12,513 nucleotides of DNA from JAZNBI01 sp045586995 (GTDB lineage: Bacteria > Bacillota > Clostridia > Oscillospirales > CAG-272). Positions 1 through 6,653 of the stretch are shown one piece after another. Position numbers and translations under genes: made by a program. Position 1 is the first letter of the stretch. Each line of letters starts with the position of its first letter. The stretch is from assembly GCA_045586995.1 (NCBI GenBank), contig JAZNBI010000026.1, positions 1 through 12,513 of the forward strand, read 5' to 3'. Under the pieces are notes generated by a model, which saw nothing but the letters and a program-made list of their open reading frames with translations, was not told the origin of the DNA and did no database searches.

Positions 1-1350
1 TATAATTACCCCGGATACGCGTCGCATATTTTGGGAAGCGTGGGAAAAATTCGTTCGGCAGACGTGGAATATTATACGTCGCTCGGATATCCGATGGACG
101 CTACGGTTGGCACCTCGGGATGTGAATATGCATTTGAAAAATATTTGCACGGCACCGACGGAGTTATGATAATCGTCGAGGATGACAATGGCAATATAGT
201 GGATAGCTACGTCGAAAAAGAGCCGATTGCGGGTAATGACGTTTGGCTTACTATCGATATAGAGCTTCAAATGGTTGCCGAGGATGCCTTGAAGGATAAT
301 ATTGAATATATAGTGTCGCACGCTTCGGGTGTTCATTCGGGCGAGGATGCGGATGCGGGCGCGGTCGTTGCTATCGACCCTAACAGCGGCGCAGTTCTTG
401 CCATTGCATCTTACCCCACGTTTGATCTTGCGACCTTTAATGATGATTATAGTGATCTTATTGAGAACGAGCTTTCTCCGCTCACAAACAGAGCGTTGAA
501 CGGATTATACGCGCCCGGCTCAACATTTAAGCTTGGAATCGCGGTAGCCGCCTTGGAGGAGGGATATATCACTCCTTCCACTATTATAGATACCAAGGGA
601 GAGTACGTTAAATATCCGGGGTACAGCCCCAAATGCTGGAGCTATGCACCGAGATATGGGTATGAAATGCACGGACCTATTAACGTTTCGACGGCAATAC
701 AGGTTTCGTGTAACTATTTCTTTTATGAAATAGGCGACCGAATGGGTATTGATATTATGAATAAATATTGCAGGCGTTACGGTATCGGCTCGCCTACCGG
801 TATAGAGCTCGGCGAAAGTGTCGGAATCCTTGCGGGCGAGGAGTACAGAGATATAAACGGACTCGGCTCGTGGTATCCCGGTGATACGCTTGCTGCGGCA
901 ATAGGTCAGTCGGACAACCTGCTGTCTCCTATGCAGATCGCGGTCTACACCTCGGTTTTGGTCAACGGCGGAACACGTTATCAGGCGCATTTGCTTGATT
1001 CTGTGCGTTCTTATGCGGAAAGCGCAAAGCCCATTGTGAGCTTTAAGCCGAACAAGCTTGACGAGCTCGATTTTTCGGAGCAAACGGTAGAAACGCTAAG
1101 AAGCGCAATGAGAAGCGTGGTTACGGGAAGCGCTACCGTGTCTGTATTTATGAAGAACGTTCCTGTTAAGGTCGGGGGCAAAACGGGTACGGCGCAGGTC
1201 AAGACGACCGCAAGCGACAACGCGGTATTTACCGCCGCCGCACCTATCGACGATCCGCAAATAGTTGTCAGCGCGATTATCGAACGCGGCTCATCGGGCG
1301 GATACGTTTCCAAAACCGTTGCCGAAATAATGGAGGAGTTTTTCTCGTAA
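1..1350 (+). CDS. Class B penicillin-binding protein transpeptidase, PBP2/MrdA-like (5' truncated by window)
   Basis: This is the C-terminal 449 residues of a D,D-transpeptidase that cross-links peptidoglycan outside the membrane. The frame is open from base 1, and the first residues (YPGYASHILGSVGKI) match the end of the PBP dimerisation domain, so the true start and the N-terminal membrane anchor lie upstream. The TTG at 31 is not the real start. All three active-site motifs are visible: STFK with the acylating Ser at about nt 520, SCN at about nt 706, and KTGTAQ at nt 1180-1197. The linker before the catalytic domain (G-x-S-G-x-E followed by YLHGTDG) looks more like elongation-type PBP2/MrdA than FtsI, but SpoVD/FtsI-type is not excluded. 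The stop is TAA at 1348-1350, 97 bases before mnmG on the same strand, with no terminator between them, so the two may be co-transcribed. Confidence 0.93.
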   Translation, partial: YNYPGYASHILGSVGKIRSADVEYYTSLGYPMDATVGTSGCEYAFEKYLHGTDGVMIIVEDDNGNIVDSYVEKEPIAGNDVWLTIDIELQMVAEDALKDNIEYIVSHASGVHSGEDADAGAVVAIDPNSGAVLAIASYPTFDLATFNDDYSDLIENELSPLTNRALNGLYAPGSTFKLGIAVAALEEGYITPSTIIDTKGEYVKYPGYSPKCWSYAPRYGYEMHGPINVSTAIQVSCNYFFYEIGDRMGIDIMNKYCRRYGIGSPTGIELGESVGILAGEEYRDINGLGSWYPGDTLAAAIGQSDNLLSPMQIAVYTSVLVNGGTRYQAHLLDSVRSYAESAKPIVSFKPNKLDELDFSEQTVETLRSAMRSVVTGSATVSVFMKNVPVKVGGKTGTAQVKTTASDNAVFTAAAPIDDPQIVVSAIIERGSSGGYVSKTVAEIMEEFFS

Positions 1351-1395
1351 CTATGCTTCGCGTGACAAACACAAAAATCACTCAAAAATATCGGC

Positions 1396-1433
1396 GTGAC
1401 AGTTGATAAACGAGTTCGGATATCTACTGTCAC
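1396..1433 (+). promoter_or_regulatory. Hairpin in the mnmG leader
   Basis: GTGACAGT (1396-1403) and ACTGTCAC (1426-1433) form a perfect 8-bp stem. After a T-T mismatch it continues with GATA/TATC, closing a 12-base loop. No T-run follows, so it is not a standard terminator. The mnmG ribosome binding site AAGGAG (1437-1442) begins three bases after the stem. The position suggests an effect on mnmG translation or on mRNA stability, which is inference. GCGTGACA at the left foot also occurs at 1360-1367. Confidence 0.45.
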
Positions 1434-1447
1434 CCTAAGGAGTTTAT

Positions 1448-3322
1448 ATGCTTTATAAAACACAAACCGCCGTTATCGGCGCGGGACACGCGGGAATTGA
1501 AGCGGCGCTTGCATGCGCGCGGCTTGGAATCGATACCGTATTGTTTACGCTTTCGCTCGATTCGGTGGGGAATATGCCTTGCAATCCGTCAATAGGCGGA
1601 ACGGGGAAGGGACACCTTGTATATGAGATAGATGCGTTGGGCGGAGAAATGGGAAAAGCCGCCGACAAGGTTACGCTTCAATCAAGAACCCTTAATCTCG
1701 GCAAAGGGGCTGCCGTTCATTCCAAAAGAATACAGGCAGATCGAAAGCGTTATCAGCAGATAATGAAGCAAACGCTCGAAAAGCAAGAGAATTTGCGACT
1801 TATACAGTCTGAAATCGTAGCGCTGGGTACTTCTGTGGAAAATCAGGTGCTAAAAATAAGATCGGTTACTACCGCGCTCGGTGACGAGTGGGAGTGTGAT
1901 GCGGTCATTATTTGTACCGGCACCTATTTGGAGGGCAGAATTTTTGTCGGCGATAAGAACTATGAAGCGGGACCTGACGGTTCTTTGCCCGCAAAAGGAC
2001 TTTCACAATCGCTTTCCTCGCTTGGGATAAAGCTTATGCGTTTCAAAACCGGAACGCCCGTAAGAGTCAAAAAATCGACAATAGATCTCTCGGTTTTAGA
2101 TGAACAGAGCGGAGAGGACGATATTATACCCTATTCTGCGTCAACCGACGAAGCCGAATTTGAAAATTTTTCTCAGATTCCTTGCCATATAGTATATACA
2201 AATTCCGAAACGCATCGGACGATTCGTGAAAACATTACTCGCTCGGCAATGTATTCGGGGCAGATTCACGGCACCGGGCCGCGCTATTGTCCTTCAATTG
2301 AGGATAAAATCGTGCGATTTGCCGACAAGGAAAGGCATCAGCTTTTTGTTGAGCCGATGGGGGAGGATACCGAGGAGGTATACATTCAAGGATTTTCAAC
2401 CTCATTACCGACCGAGGTGCAGTATGATATGCTTCATACCCTCGACGGCTTCGAAAAAGCCGAGATAATGCGATATGCTTATGCCATTGAATACGATTGC
2501 GTAGAGCCGACTCAGCTTTTTGCAACCCTCGAATTCAAAGGTGTTTCGGGGCTTTACGGCGCAGGACAGTTTAACGGTACCTCGGGCTACGAGGAGGCGG
2601 CAGCGCAAGGTCTTGTAGCGGGAATCAATGCTTCTATGAAGATTTTGGGAAAAGAGCAGATAGTTTTTTCGCGCTCTGAAAGCTATATAGGAACTTTGAT
2701 TGACGATTTGGTTACCAAAGGTACTAACGAGCCGTATCGAATGATGACCTCGCGTTCGGAATACCGCCTTTTATTAAGGCAGGACAATGCCGACCGCAGA
2801 CTTACTCCGATAGGATATAAAGCAGGGCTTGTGGGAGATGAGCAATACGAAAGATTTTTGCAAAAAAAGTCTAAGGTCGATAACGAAATAAAACGCTTGA
2901 ATTCAACTTATATTTCTCCTGCGGTGGCATCTGAATTTGTAGCGCGCTTTGAAATGCCGAAAATTATGGGCGGCGTTACGCTTGCCGATTTGCTGAGAAG
3001 GCCGGGAATTACTTATGATTCGCTTGAAGAAATCGACACGTGCCGCGAAAAATTTACAAAAGCCGAAAAGCTCACGGTCGAGGTGAGCATAAAATATGAA
3101 GGTTATATCAAAAAGCAGCTTTCCGAGGTGGCGCGCCACGAGCGTCTTGAAAGCCATACCTTGCCGAGCGATATCGATTACACGCAGATAATGGGACTTC
3201 GGAAGGAAGCGGCTCAAAAGCTGCAAAAGCTCCGTCCGATAACGGTCGGACAGGCATCGCGCATCAGCGGTGTAAATCCTGCCGATATTTCCGTGCTTTT
3301 GATTTACCTTAATATTGATTAA
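1448..3322 (+). CDS. mnmG: tRNA uridine-5-carboxymethylaminomethyl modification enzyme MnmG (GidA)
   Basis: MnmG is the FAD-dependent partner of the GTPase MnmE. Together they install the (carboxymethyl)aminomethyl group at C5 of the wobble uridine U34 in tRNAs reading two-codon sets. The 624 residues match the usual family length of about 620-640. The N-terminal dinucleotide-binding motif GAGHAGIEAALACARLG is at residues 8-24, followed by the conserved NMPCNPSIGGTGKGHL. The family signatures RYCPSIEDKIVRFADK, QGFSTSLPTEVQ and YGAGQFNGTSGYEEAAAQG are in the middle, and the C-terminal helical domain is complete. ATG at 1448 is set by AAGGAG at 1437-1442. No mnmE or rsmG lies next to it in this window. 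A bidirectional terminator follows at 3342-3387. The pathway partner mnmM is at 9035-9589. Confidence 0.98.
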   Translation: MLYKTQTAVIGAGHAGIEAALACARLGIDTVLFTLSLDSVGNMPCNPSIGGTGKGHLVYEIDALGGEMGKAADKVTLQSRTLNLGKGAAVHSKRIQADRKRYQQIMKQTLEKQENLRLIQSEIVALGTSVENQVLKIRSVTTALGDEWECDAVIICTGTYLEGRIFVGDKNYEAGPDGSLPAKGLSQSLSSLGIKLMRFKTGTPVRVKKSTIDLSVLDEQSGEDDIIPYSASTDEAEFENFSQIPCHIVYTNSETHRTIRENITRSAMYSGQIHGTGPRYCPSIEDKIVRFADKERHQLFVEPMGEDTEEVYIQGFSTSLPTEVQYDMLHTLDGFEKAEIMRYAYAIEYDCVEPTQLFATLEFKGVSGLYGAGQFNGTSGYEEAAAQGLVAGINASMKILGKEQIVFSRSESYIGTLIDDLVTKGTNEPYRMMTSRSEYRLLLRQDNADRRLTPIGYKAGLVGDEQYERFLQKKSKVDNEIKRLNSTYISPAVASEFVARFEMPKIMGGVTLADLLRRPGITYDSLEEIDTCREKFTKAEKLTVEVSIKYEGYIKKQLSEVARHERLESHTLPSDIDYTQIMGLRKEAAQKLQKLRPITVGQASRISGVNPADISVLLIYLNID

Positions 3323-3341
3323 AATAAAAGCCGTAATAATA

Positions 3342-3387
3342 AAAAGCACTTATGATAACGAAAAATTCGTTTGTCATAAGTGCTTTT
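3342..3387. terminator. Bidirectional terminator between mnmG and the PQ-loop gene
   Basis: AAAAGCACTTATGA (3342-3355) and TCATAAGTGCTTTT (3374-3387) form a perfect 14-bp stem. An inner AACGAA/TTCGTT stem extends it to a loop of three A. It lies 19 bases past the mnmG stop and 32 bases past the stop of the convergent PQ-loop gene. On the minus strand it ends in TTTTTATTATT, a good U-tract; on the plus strand the tail is only TTTT, so termination may be stronger for the PQ-loop transcript. Its left arm recurs as an exact 17-base copy at 4805-4821. Confidence 0.85.
3343..3359 (+). repeat. 17-bp direct repeat, left copy
   Basis: AAAGCACTTATGATAAC occurs here and again at 4805-4821 in the same orientation. 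After one differing base, both copies continue with a run of A. The two copies bracket the PQ-loop/lysR module. An inverted partial copy (TCATAAGTGCTTT) at 3374-3386 forms the terminator hairpin. Confidence 0.8.
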
Positions 3388-3419
3388 GCGTTGCTTTGCA
3401 CGCTCCTTTTTTAGGTTGT

Positions 3420-3785
3420 TCACGACAAAGCTTTGTTGTCACATGTGTCTATACGGAAAGTATTTTCGGCTTGCGCCTCGCGAAGCTTATCCAGCTTTGA
3501 GTTGCGAATATAAAGCATAAGGTCGAATGATATCTCTAAAAAATTCAAGATATAGAAGAAAAAGCTTAAGTAGAACAGAAAGCCATCCGCTCCGAGTTGC
3601 GTTACCATCAAAAGCTTTCGGATAATCCCAAATGCATACCCGACAAGCAGAAAGACCTCAAAGAAAAGACTTTTTCCTTGTGCTGTACGGGATTTAAGTG
3701 ACTTGTAAATGGATATCGGCCAGGAAAGACCGAAACAAAATATGGTGATTGCCTCAAACAAATCGGTAAAAAGCGTAATGTTCAT
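3420..3785 (-). CDS. Small PQ-loop (SemiSWEET-like) integral membrane protein
   Basis: The product is 121 residues and mostly hydrophobic, with about three membrane segments (roughly residues 8-25, 42-62 and 70-93) and a charged C-terminal tail. The first segment carries a PQ-loop-like signature, GLSWPISIYKSLKSRTAQGKS, where Trp-Pro replaces the classic Pro-Gln. Three-helix proteins of this size form half-transporters (SemiSWEETs) that dimerise to move small solutes, but the substrate here is unknown. The ATG at 3785 is chosen because AGAGGAG lies five bases upstream; an in-frame TTG at 3803 overlaps that ribosome binding site and is rejected. The gene diverges from the lysR-type gene at 3908, and their promoters overlap, so the regulator probably controls it. 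Its 3' end runs convergently into the mnmG terminator. Transport of a ligand sensed by the regulator is inference. Confidence 0.8.
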   Translation of the reverse strand: MNITLFTDLFEAITIFCFGLSWPISIYKSLKSRTAQGKSLFFEVFLLVGYAFGIIRKLLMVTQLGADGFLFYLSFFFYILNFLEISFDLMLYIRNSKLDKLREAQAENTFRIDTCDNKALS

Positions 3786-3811
3786 TTTTTCTCCTCTTTT
3801 CAAAAAAGTAC

Positions 3812-3840
3812 TTGACGTTCATCTACACTTATATTATAAT
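3812..3840 (+). promoter_or_regulatory. Sigma-A promoter of the lysR-type gene
   Basis: TTGACG (3812-3817), a 17-base spacer and TATAAT (3835-3840) read rightward. Transcription would start near 3847, leaving a leader of about 60 bases before ATG 3908. The -10 lies in the perfect 14-bp palindrome TATATTATAATATA (3830-3843), shared with the opposing promoter. Confidence 0.75.
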
Positions 3841-3861
3841 ATATCTCGTTATATATGTAAA
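3833..3861 (-). promoter_or_regulatory. Sigma-A promoter of the PQ-loop gene
   Basis: On the minus strand TTTACA (3861-3856), a 17-base spacer and TATAAT (3838-3833) read leftward, with a start expected near 3826, about 40 bases before ATG 3785. The -10 overlaps the lysR -10 by four bases, so RNA polymerase cannot hold both promoters at once. An 8-bp palindrome TGATATCA (3871-3878) and two copies of AATTGATAT (3868-3876 and 3890-3898) lie just upstream of this promoter and are candidate regulator contacts. Confidence 0.65.
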
Positions 3862-3907
3862 ATATATAATTGATATCAGATTTATATAAAATTGATATGG
3901 AGAGATT

Positions 3908-4801
3908 ATGCACATCAGCTATGACTATTACCGCATTTTTTATTTTGTTGCCAAGCACGGAAGCTTTACGCATGCAGCAGAGGCGCTTTTTCAAAATCAA
4001 CCTAATTTGACTCGCGCCATCAAGGTGCTGGAGTCAGAGCTCGGCTGCACACTTTTTGTTCGTTCCAATAAGGGCGTGCGTCTGACTCCCGACGGAGAAC
4101 GATTGTATGAGCACGTTTCCTCTGCAATGGAGCACATTCTCGCAGGTGAAGAAGAATTAGCGACCAACAAATCTCTGGAGAGCGGAACGCTTTCGATTGG
4201 CGCCAGCGAGATTGCCCTTCGATGCTTTTTGCTGCCTATTCTCAATCAGTATCGCCGCCAGCATCCGGGTATCCGCATCAAGATCTCTAATCACTCCACT
4301 CCACGCGCTCTTTCACGTCTAAAAAACGATCTCGTCGATCTTGCCATTGTCACTACACCGATGGTTTCCGAGGAGGATGTCGTTTCAACGACGCTCAAGA
4401 CCTTTTATGAGGTTCCCGTTGGGGGAGAAAGCTTTCGGGAGCTTGCCTTGGGAGAGCCGATCTCTCTTTCCGATTTTGCCGAATATCCCATCGTTTCTTT
4501 AGGAAGTAAGACCTCCACCTATGATTACTATCTCCGTTTATTCCAAACGTACGGCTTGGATTTTGATGCGGAAATCGAGGCAGCTACGGCAGATCAACTG
4601 CTGCCGCTCATTCAACACAACCTTGGTATCGGCTTTGTGCCGGAGGATTTTTTAACCGTTTCACAGACCGAGCGAGTCTATCGTATTCCTTTGGATATTC
4701 CGACTCCTACCCGCGAAATAGTTCTTGTAAAGAAGCGTATGCATGCTCTTAGTCGTCCTGCCAAAGAGCTTGAGAGAATGATTTTGGCGCATAAAGAATA
4801 A
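3908..4801 (+). CDS. LysR-family transcriptional regulator
   Basis: The 297 residues have the standard LysR layout. An N-terminal winged helix-turn-helix covers about residues 3-62 (FVAKHGSFTHAAEAL, then QPNLTRAIKVLE and the wing RSNKGVRLTPDG). A helical linker follows, then a periplasmic-binding-protein-like effector domain over about residues 90-290. The ligand cannot be read from the sequence. The start ATG 3908 has GGAG at 3899-3902. It diverges from the PQ-loop gene, the usual arrangement for a LysR regulator and its target, and the overlapping promoters suggest coupled self- and target control. Codon use differs from the neighbours: only one of about 20 isoleucines is ATA (the Ile near nt 4720), whereas mnmG uses ATA freely. 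It ends convergently against the rplA terminator. Confidence 0.92.
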   Translation: MHISYDYYRIFYFVAKHGSFTHAAEALFQNQPNLTRAIKVLESELGCTLFVRSNKGVRLTPDGERLYEHVSSAMEHILAGEEELATNKSLESGTLSIGASEIALRCFLLPILNQYRRQHPGIRIKISNHSTPRALSRLKNDLVDLAIVTTPMVSEEDVVSTTLKTFYEVPVGGESFRELALGEPISLSDFAEYPIVSLGSKTSTYDYYLRLFQTYGLDFDAEIEAATADQLLPLIQHNLGIGFVPEDFLTVSQTERVYRIPLDIPTPTREIVLVKKRMHALSRPAKELERMILAHKE

Positions 4802-4804
4802 CAG

Positions 4805-4821
4805 AAAGCACTTATGATAAC
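4805..4821 (+). repeat. 17-bp direct repeat, right copy
   Basis: This is an exact copy of 3343-3359 (AAAGCACTTATGATAAC), starting four bases after the lysR stop. The matching right arm that would make a hairpin, present at 3374-3387, is absent here. Instead it runs straight into the rplA-side terminator, so this looks like a half terminator or the scar of a duplication or insertion. Confidence 0.8.
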
Positions 4822-4824
4822 AAA

Positions 4825-4859
4825 AAAAGACCGTAACGATTTGTTCGTTACGGTCTTTT
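4825..4859. terminator. Bidirectional terminator between lysR and rplA
   Basis: AAAAGACCGTAACGA (4825-4839) and TCGTTACGGTCTTTT (4845-4859) form a perfect 15-bp stem with a five-base loop. On the minus strand it ends in a run of seven T and lies 24 bases past the rplA stop, so it should end the ribosomal operon. On the plus strand the TTTT tail can serve the lysR-type gene. Confidence 0.92.
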
Positions 4860-4883
4860 ATCTTTAAAGCCGAAAGCTGTTTA

Positions 4884-5579
4884 TCAGCCAAGCTTTGCCT
4901 GGTTAACTCTAATGCCGGGGCCCATTGTGGAAGCAAGAACACAGCTCTTTATATACTGTCCTTTTGCAGCCGCGGGTTTAGCTTTAATAACTGCGCCAAC
5001 AAGTGTATCAAAGTTCTCTTGAAGCTTTTCAACTCCAAACGAGGTCTTTCCTATCGGGCAGTGAATGATATTTGTTTTGTCAAGACGGTATTCGATCTTA
5101 CCGGCTTTAGCTTCTGTAACAGCACGAGCAACGTCGTTTGTAACAGTACCTGCCTTGGGGCTCGGCATAAGTCCCTTAGGACCGAGAACCTTACCAAGAC
5201 GTCCGATAACACCCATCATATCGGGGCTTGCAATAACAACGTCGAATTCGAACCAGTTTTCCTTGGTGATCTTTTCAACGTAGTCGAGATCGCCAACGTA
5301 GTCTGCACCTGCGTCAAGTGCGGCCTGAACCTTATCACCCTTTGCAAATACAAGAACTCTTGCGGTCTTACCTGTACCGTTGGGAAGAACTACCGCGCCT
5401 CTGACCTGTTGGTCTGCGTGACGGGAGTCAACTCCAAGACGGATGTGGATCTCTATAGTTTCATCGAATTTTGCTTTCGAGGTCTGACAAACGAGATCGA
5501 GTGCCTCGCTTGGGTCGTAAAGCTTGCTCTTTTCGATAAGCTTTGTGCTGTCTGCATATTTTTTGCTCATTTTAGCCAT
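4884..5579 (-). CDS. rplA: 50S ribosomal protein L1
   Basis: L1 binds 23S rRNA at the mobile stalk beside the tRNA exit site and, in many bacteria, also represses translation of its own mRNA. The 231 residues are the usual length. Family features include AKMSKKYADSTKLIE at the N-terminus, the IHIRLGVDSRHADQQVRGAVVLPNGTG region near residues 45-70, and GPKGLMPSPKAGTVT in the central domain. ATG 5579 has AGGAGG ten bases or fewer upstream. It follows rplK after 15 bases. In many Bacillota rplJ-rplL come next; here a strong terminator and a convergent lysR-type gene follow, so the operon ends with rplA. Confidence 0.98.
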   Translation of the reverse strand: MAKMSKKYADSTKLIEKSKLYDPSEALDLVCQTSKAKFDETIEIHIRLGVDSRHADQQVRGAVVLPNGTGKTARVLVFAKGDKVQAALDAGADYVGDLDYVEKITKENWFEFDVVIASPDMMGVIGRLGKVLGPKGLMPSPKAGTVTNDVARAVTEAKAGKIEYRLDKTNIIHCPIGKTSFGVEKLQENFDTLVGAVIKAKPAAAKGQYIKSCVLASTMGPGIRVNQAKLG

Positions 5580-5594
5580 GTTTGCACCCTCCTA

Positions 5595-6020
5595 TCAGTC
5601 CTCAACCGTAACACCCATGCTGCGGGCTGTTCCGGCGATCATACTCATTGCGGTTTCCAGGGAAGCTGCGTTAAGGTCAGACATCTTGGTTTCTGCAATT
5701 TTCTTGATTTGTTCTTTTGTTATTTTTGCAACCTTTGTCTTGTTAGGTGCAGCTGAACCGGACTCGATTCCGCAAGCCTTCTTTATAAGAACGGGAGCAG
5801 GCGGAGTCTTTGTTATAAATGTGAAAGAACGGTCAGCATAAACCGTGATAACAACGGGAATGATAAGACCCATGTCATTTTTTGTTCTTTCGTTGAATTC
5901 CTTTGTGAATACGGGAATAGCAACACCATACTGACCGAGAGCCGGTCCAACAGGCGGCTGAGGAGTTGCCTTACCAGCGGGTAACTGCAACTTAATGTAA
6001 CCCATAACTTTTTTTGCCAT
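5595..6020 (-). CDS. rplK: 50S ribosomal protein L11
   Basis: L11 forms the GTPase-associated centre with 23S rRNA and takes part in factor binding and the stringent response through RelA. The 141 residues are the standard length. MAKKVMGYIKLQLPAGKATP, PPVGPALGQYGV and the C-terminal SMGVTVED are family hallmarks. Position 6020 is chosen because it gives the canonical MAKK start; GGAGG (6036-6032) lies 11 bases upstream, slightly far. An in-frame TTG at 6038 falls before the ribosome binding site and is rejected. The leader between nusG and rplK can fold into a possible L1 control site. The stop codon is 15 bases from rplA, so translation of the two is probably coupled. Confidence 0.98.
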   Translation of the reverse strand: MAKKVMGYIKLQLPAGKATPQPPVGPALGQYGVAIPVFTKEFNERTKNDMGLIIPVVITVYADRSFTFITKTPPAPVLIKKACGIESGSAAPNKTKVAKITKEQIKKIAETKMSDLNAASLETAMSMIAGTARSMGVTVED

Positions 6021-6039
6021 AATAAAATACACCTCCAAT

Positions 6040-6088
6040 GTGGTATTTATACGGGAGAATTATAATAAAAGAATTTTCTCCCTCCCAC
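6040..6088 (-). promoter_or_regulatory. Candidate L1 autoregulatory hairpin in the rplK leader
   Basis: In the minus-strand RNA GGGAGAA (6082-6076) pairs with UUCUCCC (6059-6053), and outside it GUGG (6088-6085) pairs with CCAC (6043-6040). Two unpaired bases lie on the 5' side and about nine on the 3' side, giving an asymmetric internal loop. The structure ends four bases before the GGAGG of rplK. L1 is known to repress rplKA in several bacteria by binding two helices joined by an asymmetric loop. The match here is by layout only. Confidence 0.35.
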
Positions 6089-6098
6089 TTAATGGCTC

Positions 6099-6644
6099 TT
6101 AGTTGTTTTTGTCGAGCTGAATCGAGCCGGAATCAAGCTCTACGGGCATATCGCGGCGTCCTTTTTTGACCAAAACCGTAACCTTTTTAAAGTCGTCTGA
6201 CACCGATTGTACCACTCCGGTATACCCCTCAAAGAGTCCGGATTTGACAATTATATTGTCGCCGATGTCGAAAGCGAGCTTAATACGCTTTTCTTCGATA
6301 TTCAAAGCTTCTACTTCTTCGTCACCGAGCGGTGTGGGACGAGAGCCCGGACCGACAAATCCCGTCACGCCCGTTATATTTCTGACGGCGTGCCAGCTTT
6401 CTTCGGTCATACACATTTTTACGAGAACATAGCCGGGGAAGATTTTATTTTCAACCTCTACCTCCGTGTCACCCTTCTTTTCAATCGTGATCTCGACGGG
6501 AATTTTAACGTCGAAGATAAGATGCGAAAGGTTGCGGTTTTCGACTATCTTTTCGATGCTTGCCTTAACTTTGTTTTCATATCCTGAGTAGGTGTGCGCC
6601 ACATACCATCTCGGGCCTACATTCATTTCATTTATATCGCTCAT
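6099..6644 (-). CDS. nusG: Transcription termination/antitermination protein NusG
   Basis: NusG binds the clamp of RNA polymerase and affects elongation, pausing and Rho- or ribosome-coupled events. The 181 residues show the N-terminal NGN domain (RWYVAHTYSGYENKVKASIE at about residues 12-31; IFPGYVLVKM near 88-97; GVTGFVGPGSRPTPL near 111-125). A linker and the KOW domain follow (GLFEGYTGVVQSV with MPVELDSGSIQL at the end). ATG 6644 has AAGGAA upstream. The secE stop codon is inside this leader, only nine bases from the start, so secE and nusG are probably translationally coupled. The usual bacterial secE-nusG-rplK order holds. Confidence 0.98.
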   Translation of the reverse strand: MSDINEMNVGPRWYVAHTYSGYENKVKASIEKIVENRNLSHLIFDVKIPVEITIEKKGDTEVEVENKIFPGYVLVKMCMTEESWHAVRNITGVTGFVGPGSRPTPLGDEEVEALNIEEKRIKLAFDIGDNIIVKSGLFEGYTGVVQSVSDDFKKVTVLVKKGRRDMPVELDSGSIQLDKNN

Positions 6645-6653
6645 ATTAATTCC

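Noticed and set aside
3786..3803. TTG start at 3803 for the PQ-loop gene
   Set aside because: The codons it would add are the AGAGGAG ribosome binding site of the ATG at 3785.
5019..5756. 245-codon open frame on the plus strand opposite rplA and rplK
   Set aside because: It is antisense to two certain ribosomal protein genes, is unusually Cys-rich with no family likeness, and has no supporting ribosome binding site; it is a shadow of codon bias.
6059..6064. TATAAT on the minus strand in the nusG-rplK gap as a promoter
   Set aside because: No acceptable -35 box lies 16-18 bases upstream, and the bases fall in the loop and stem of the proposed leader hairpin.
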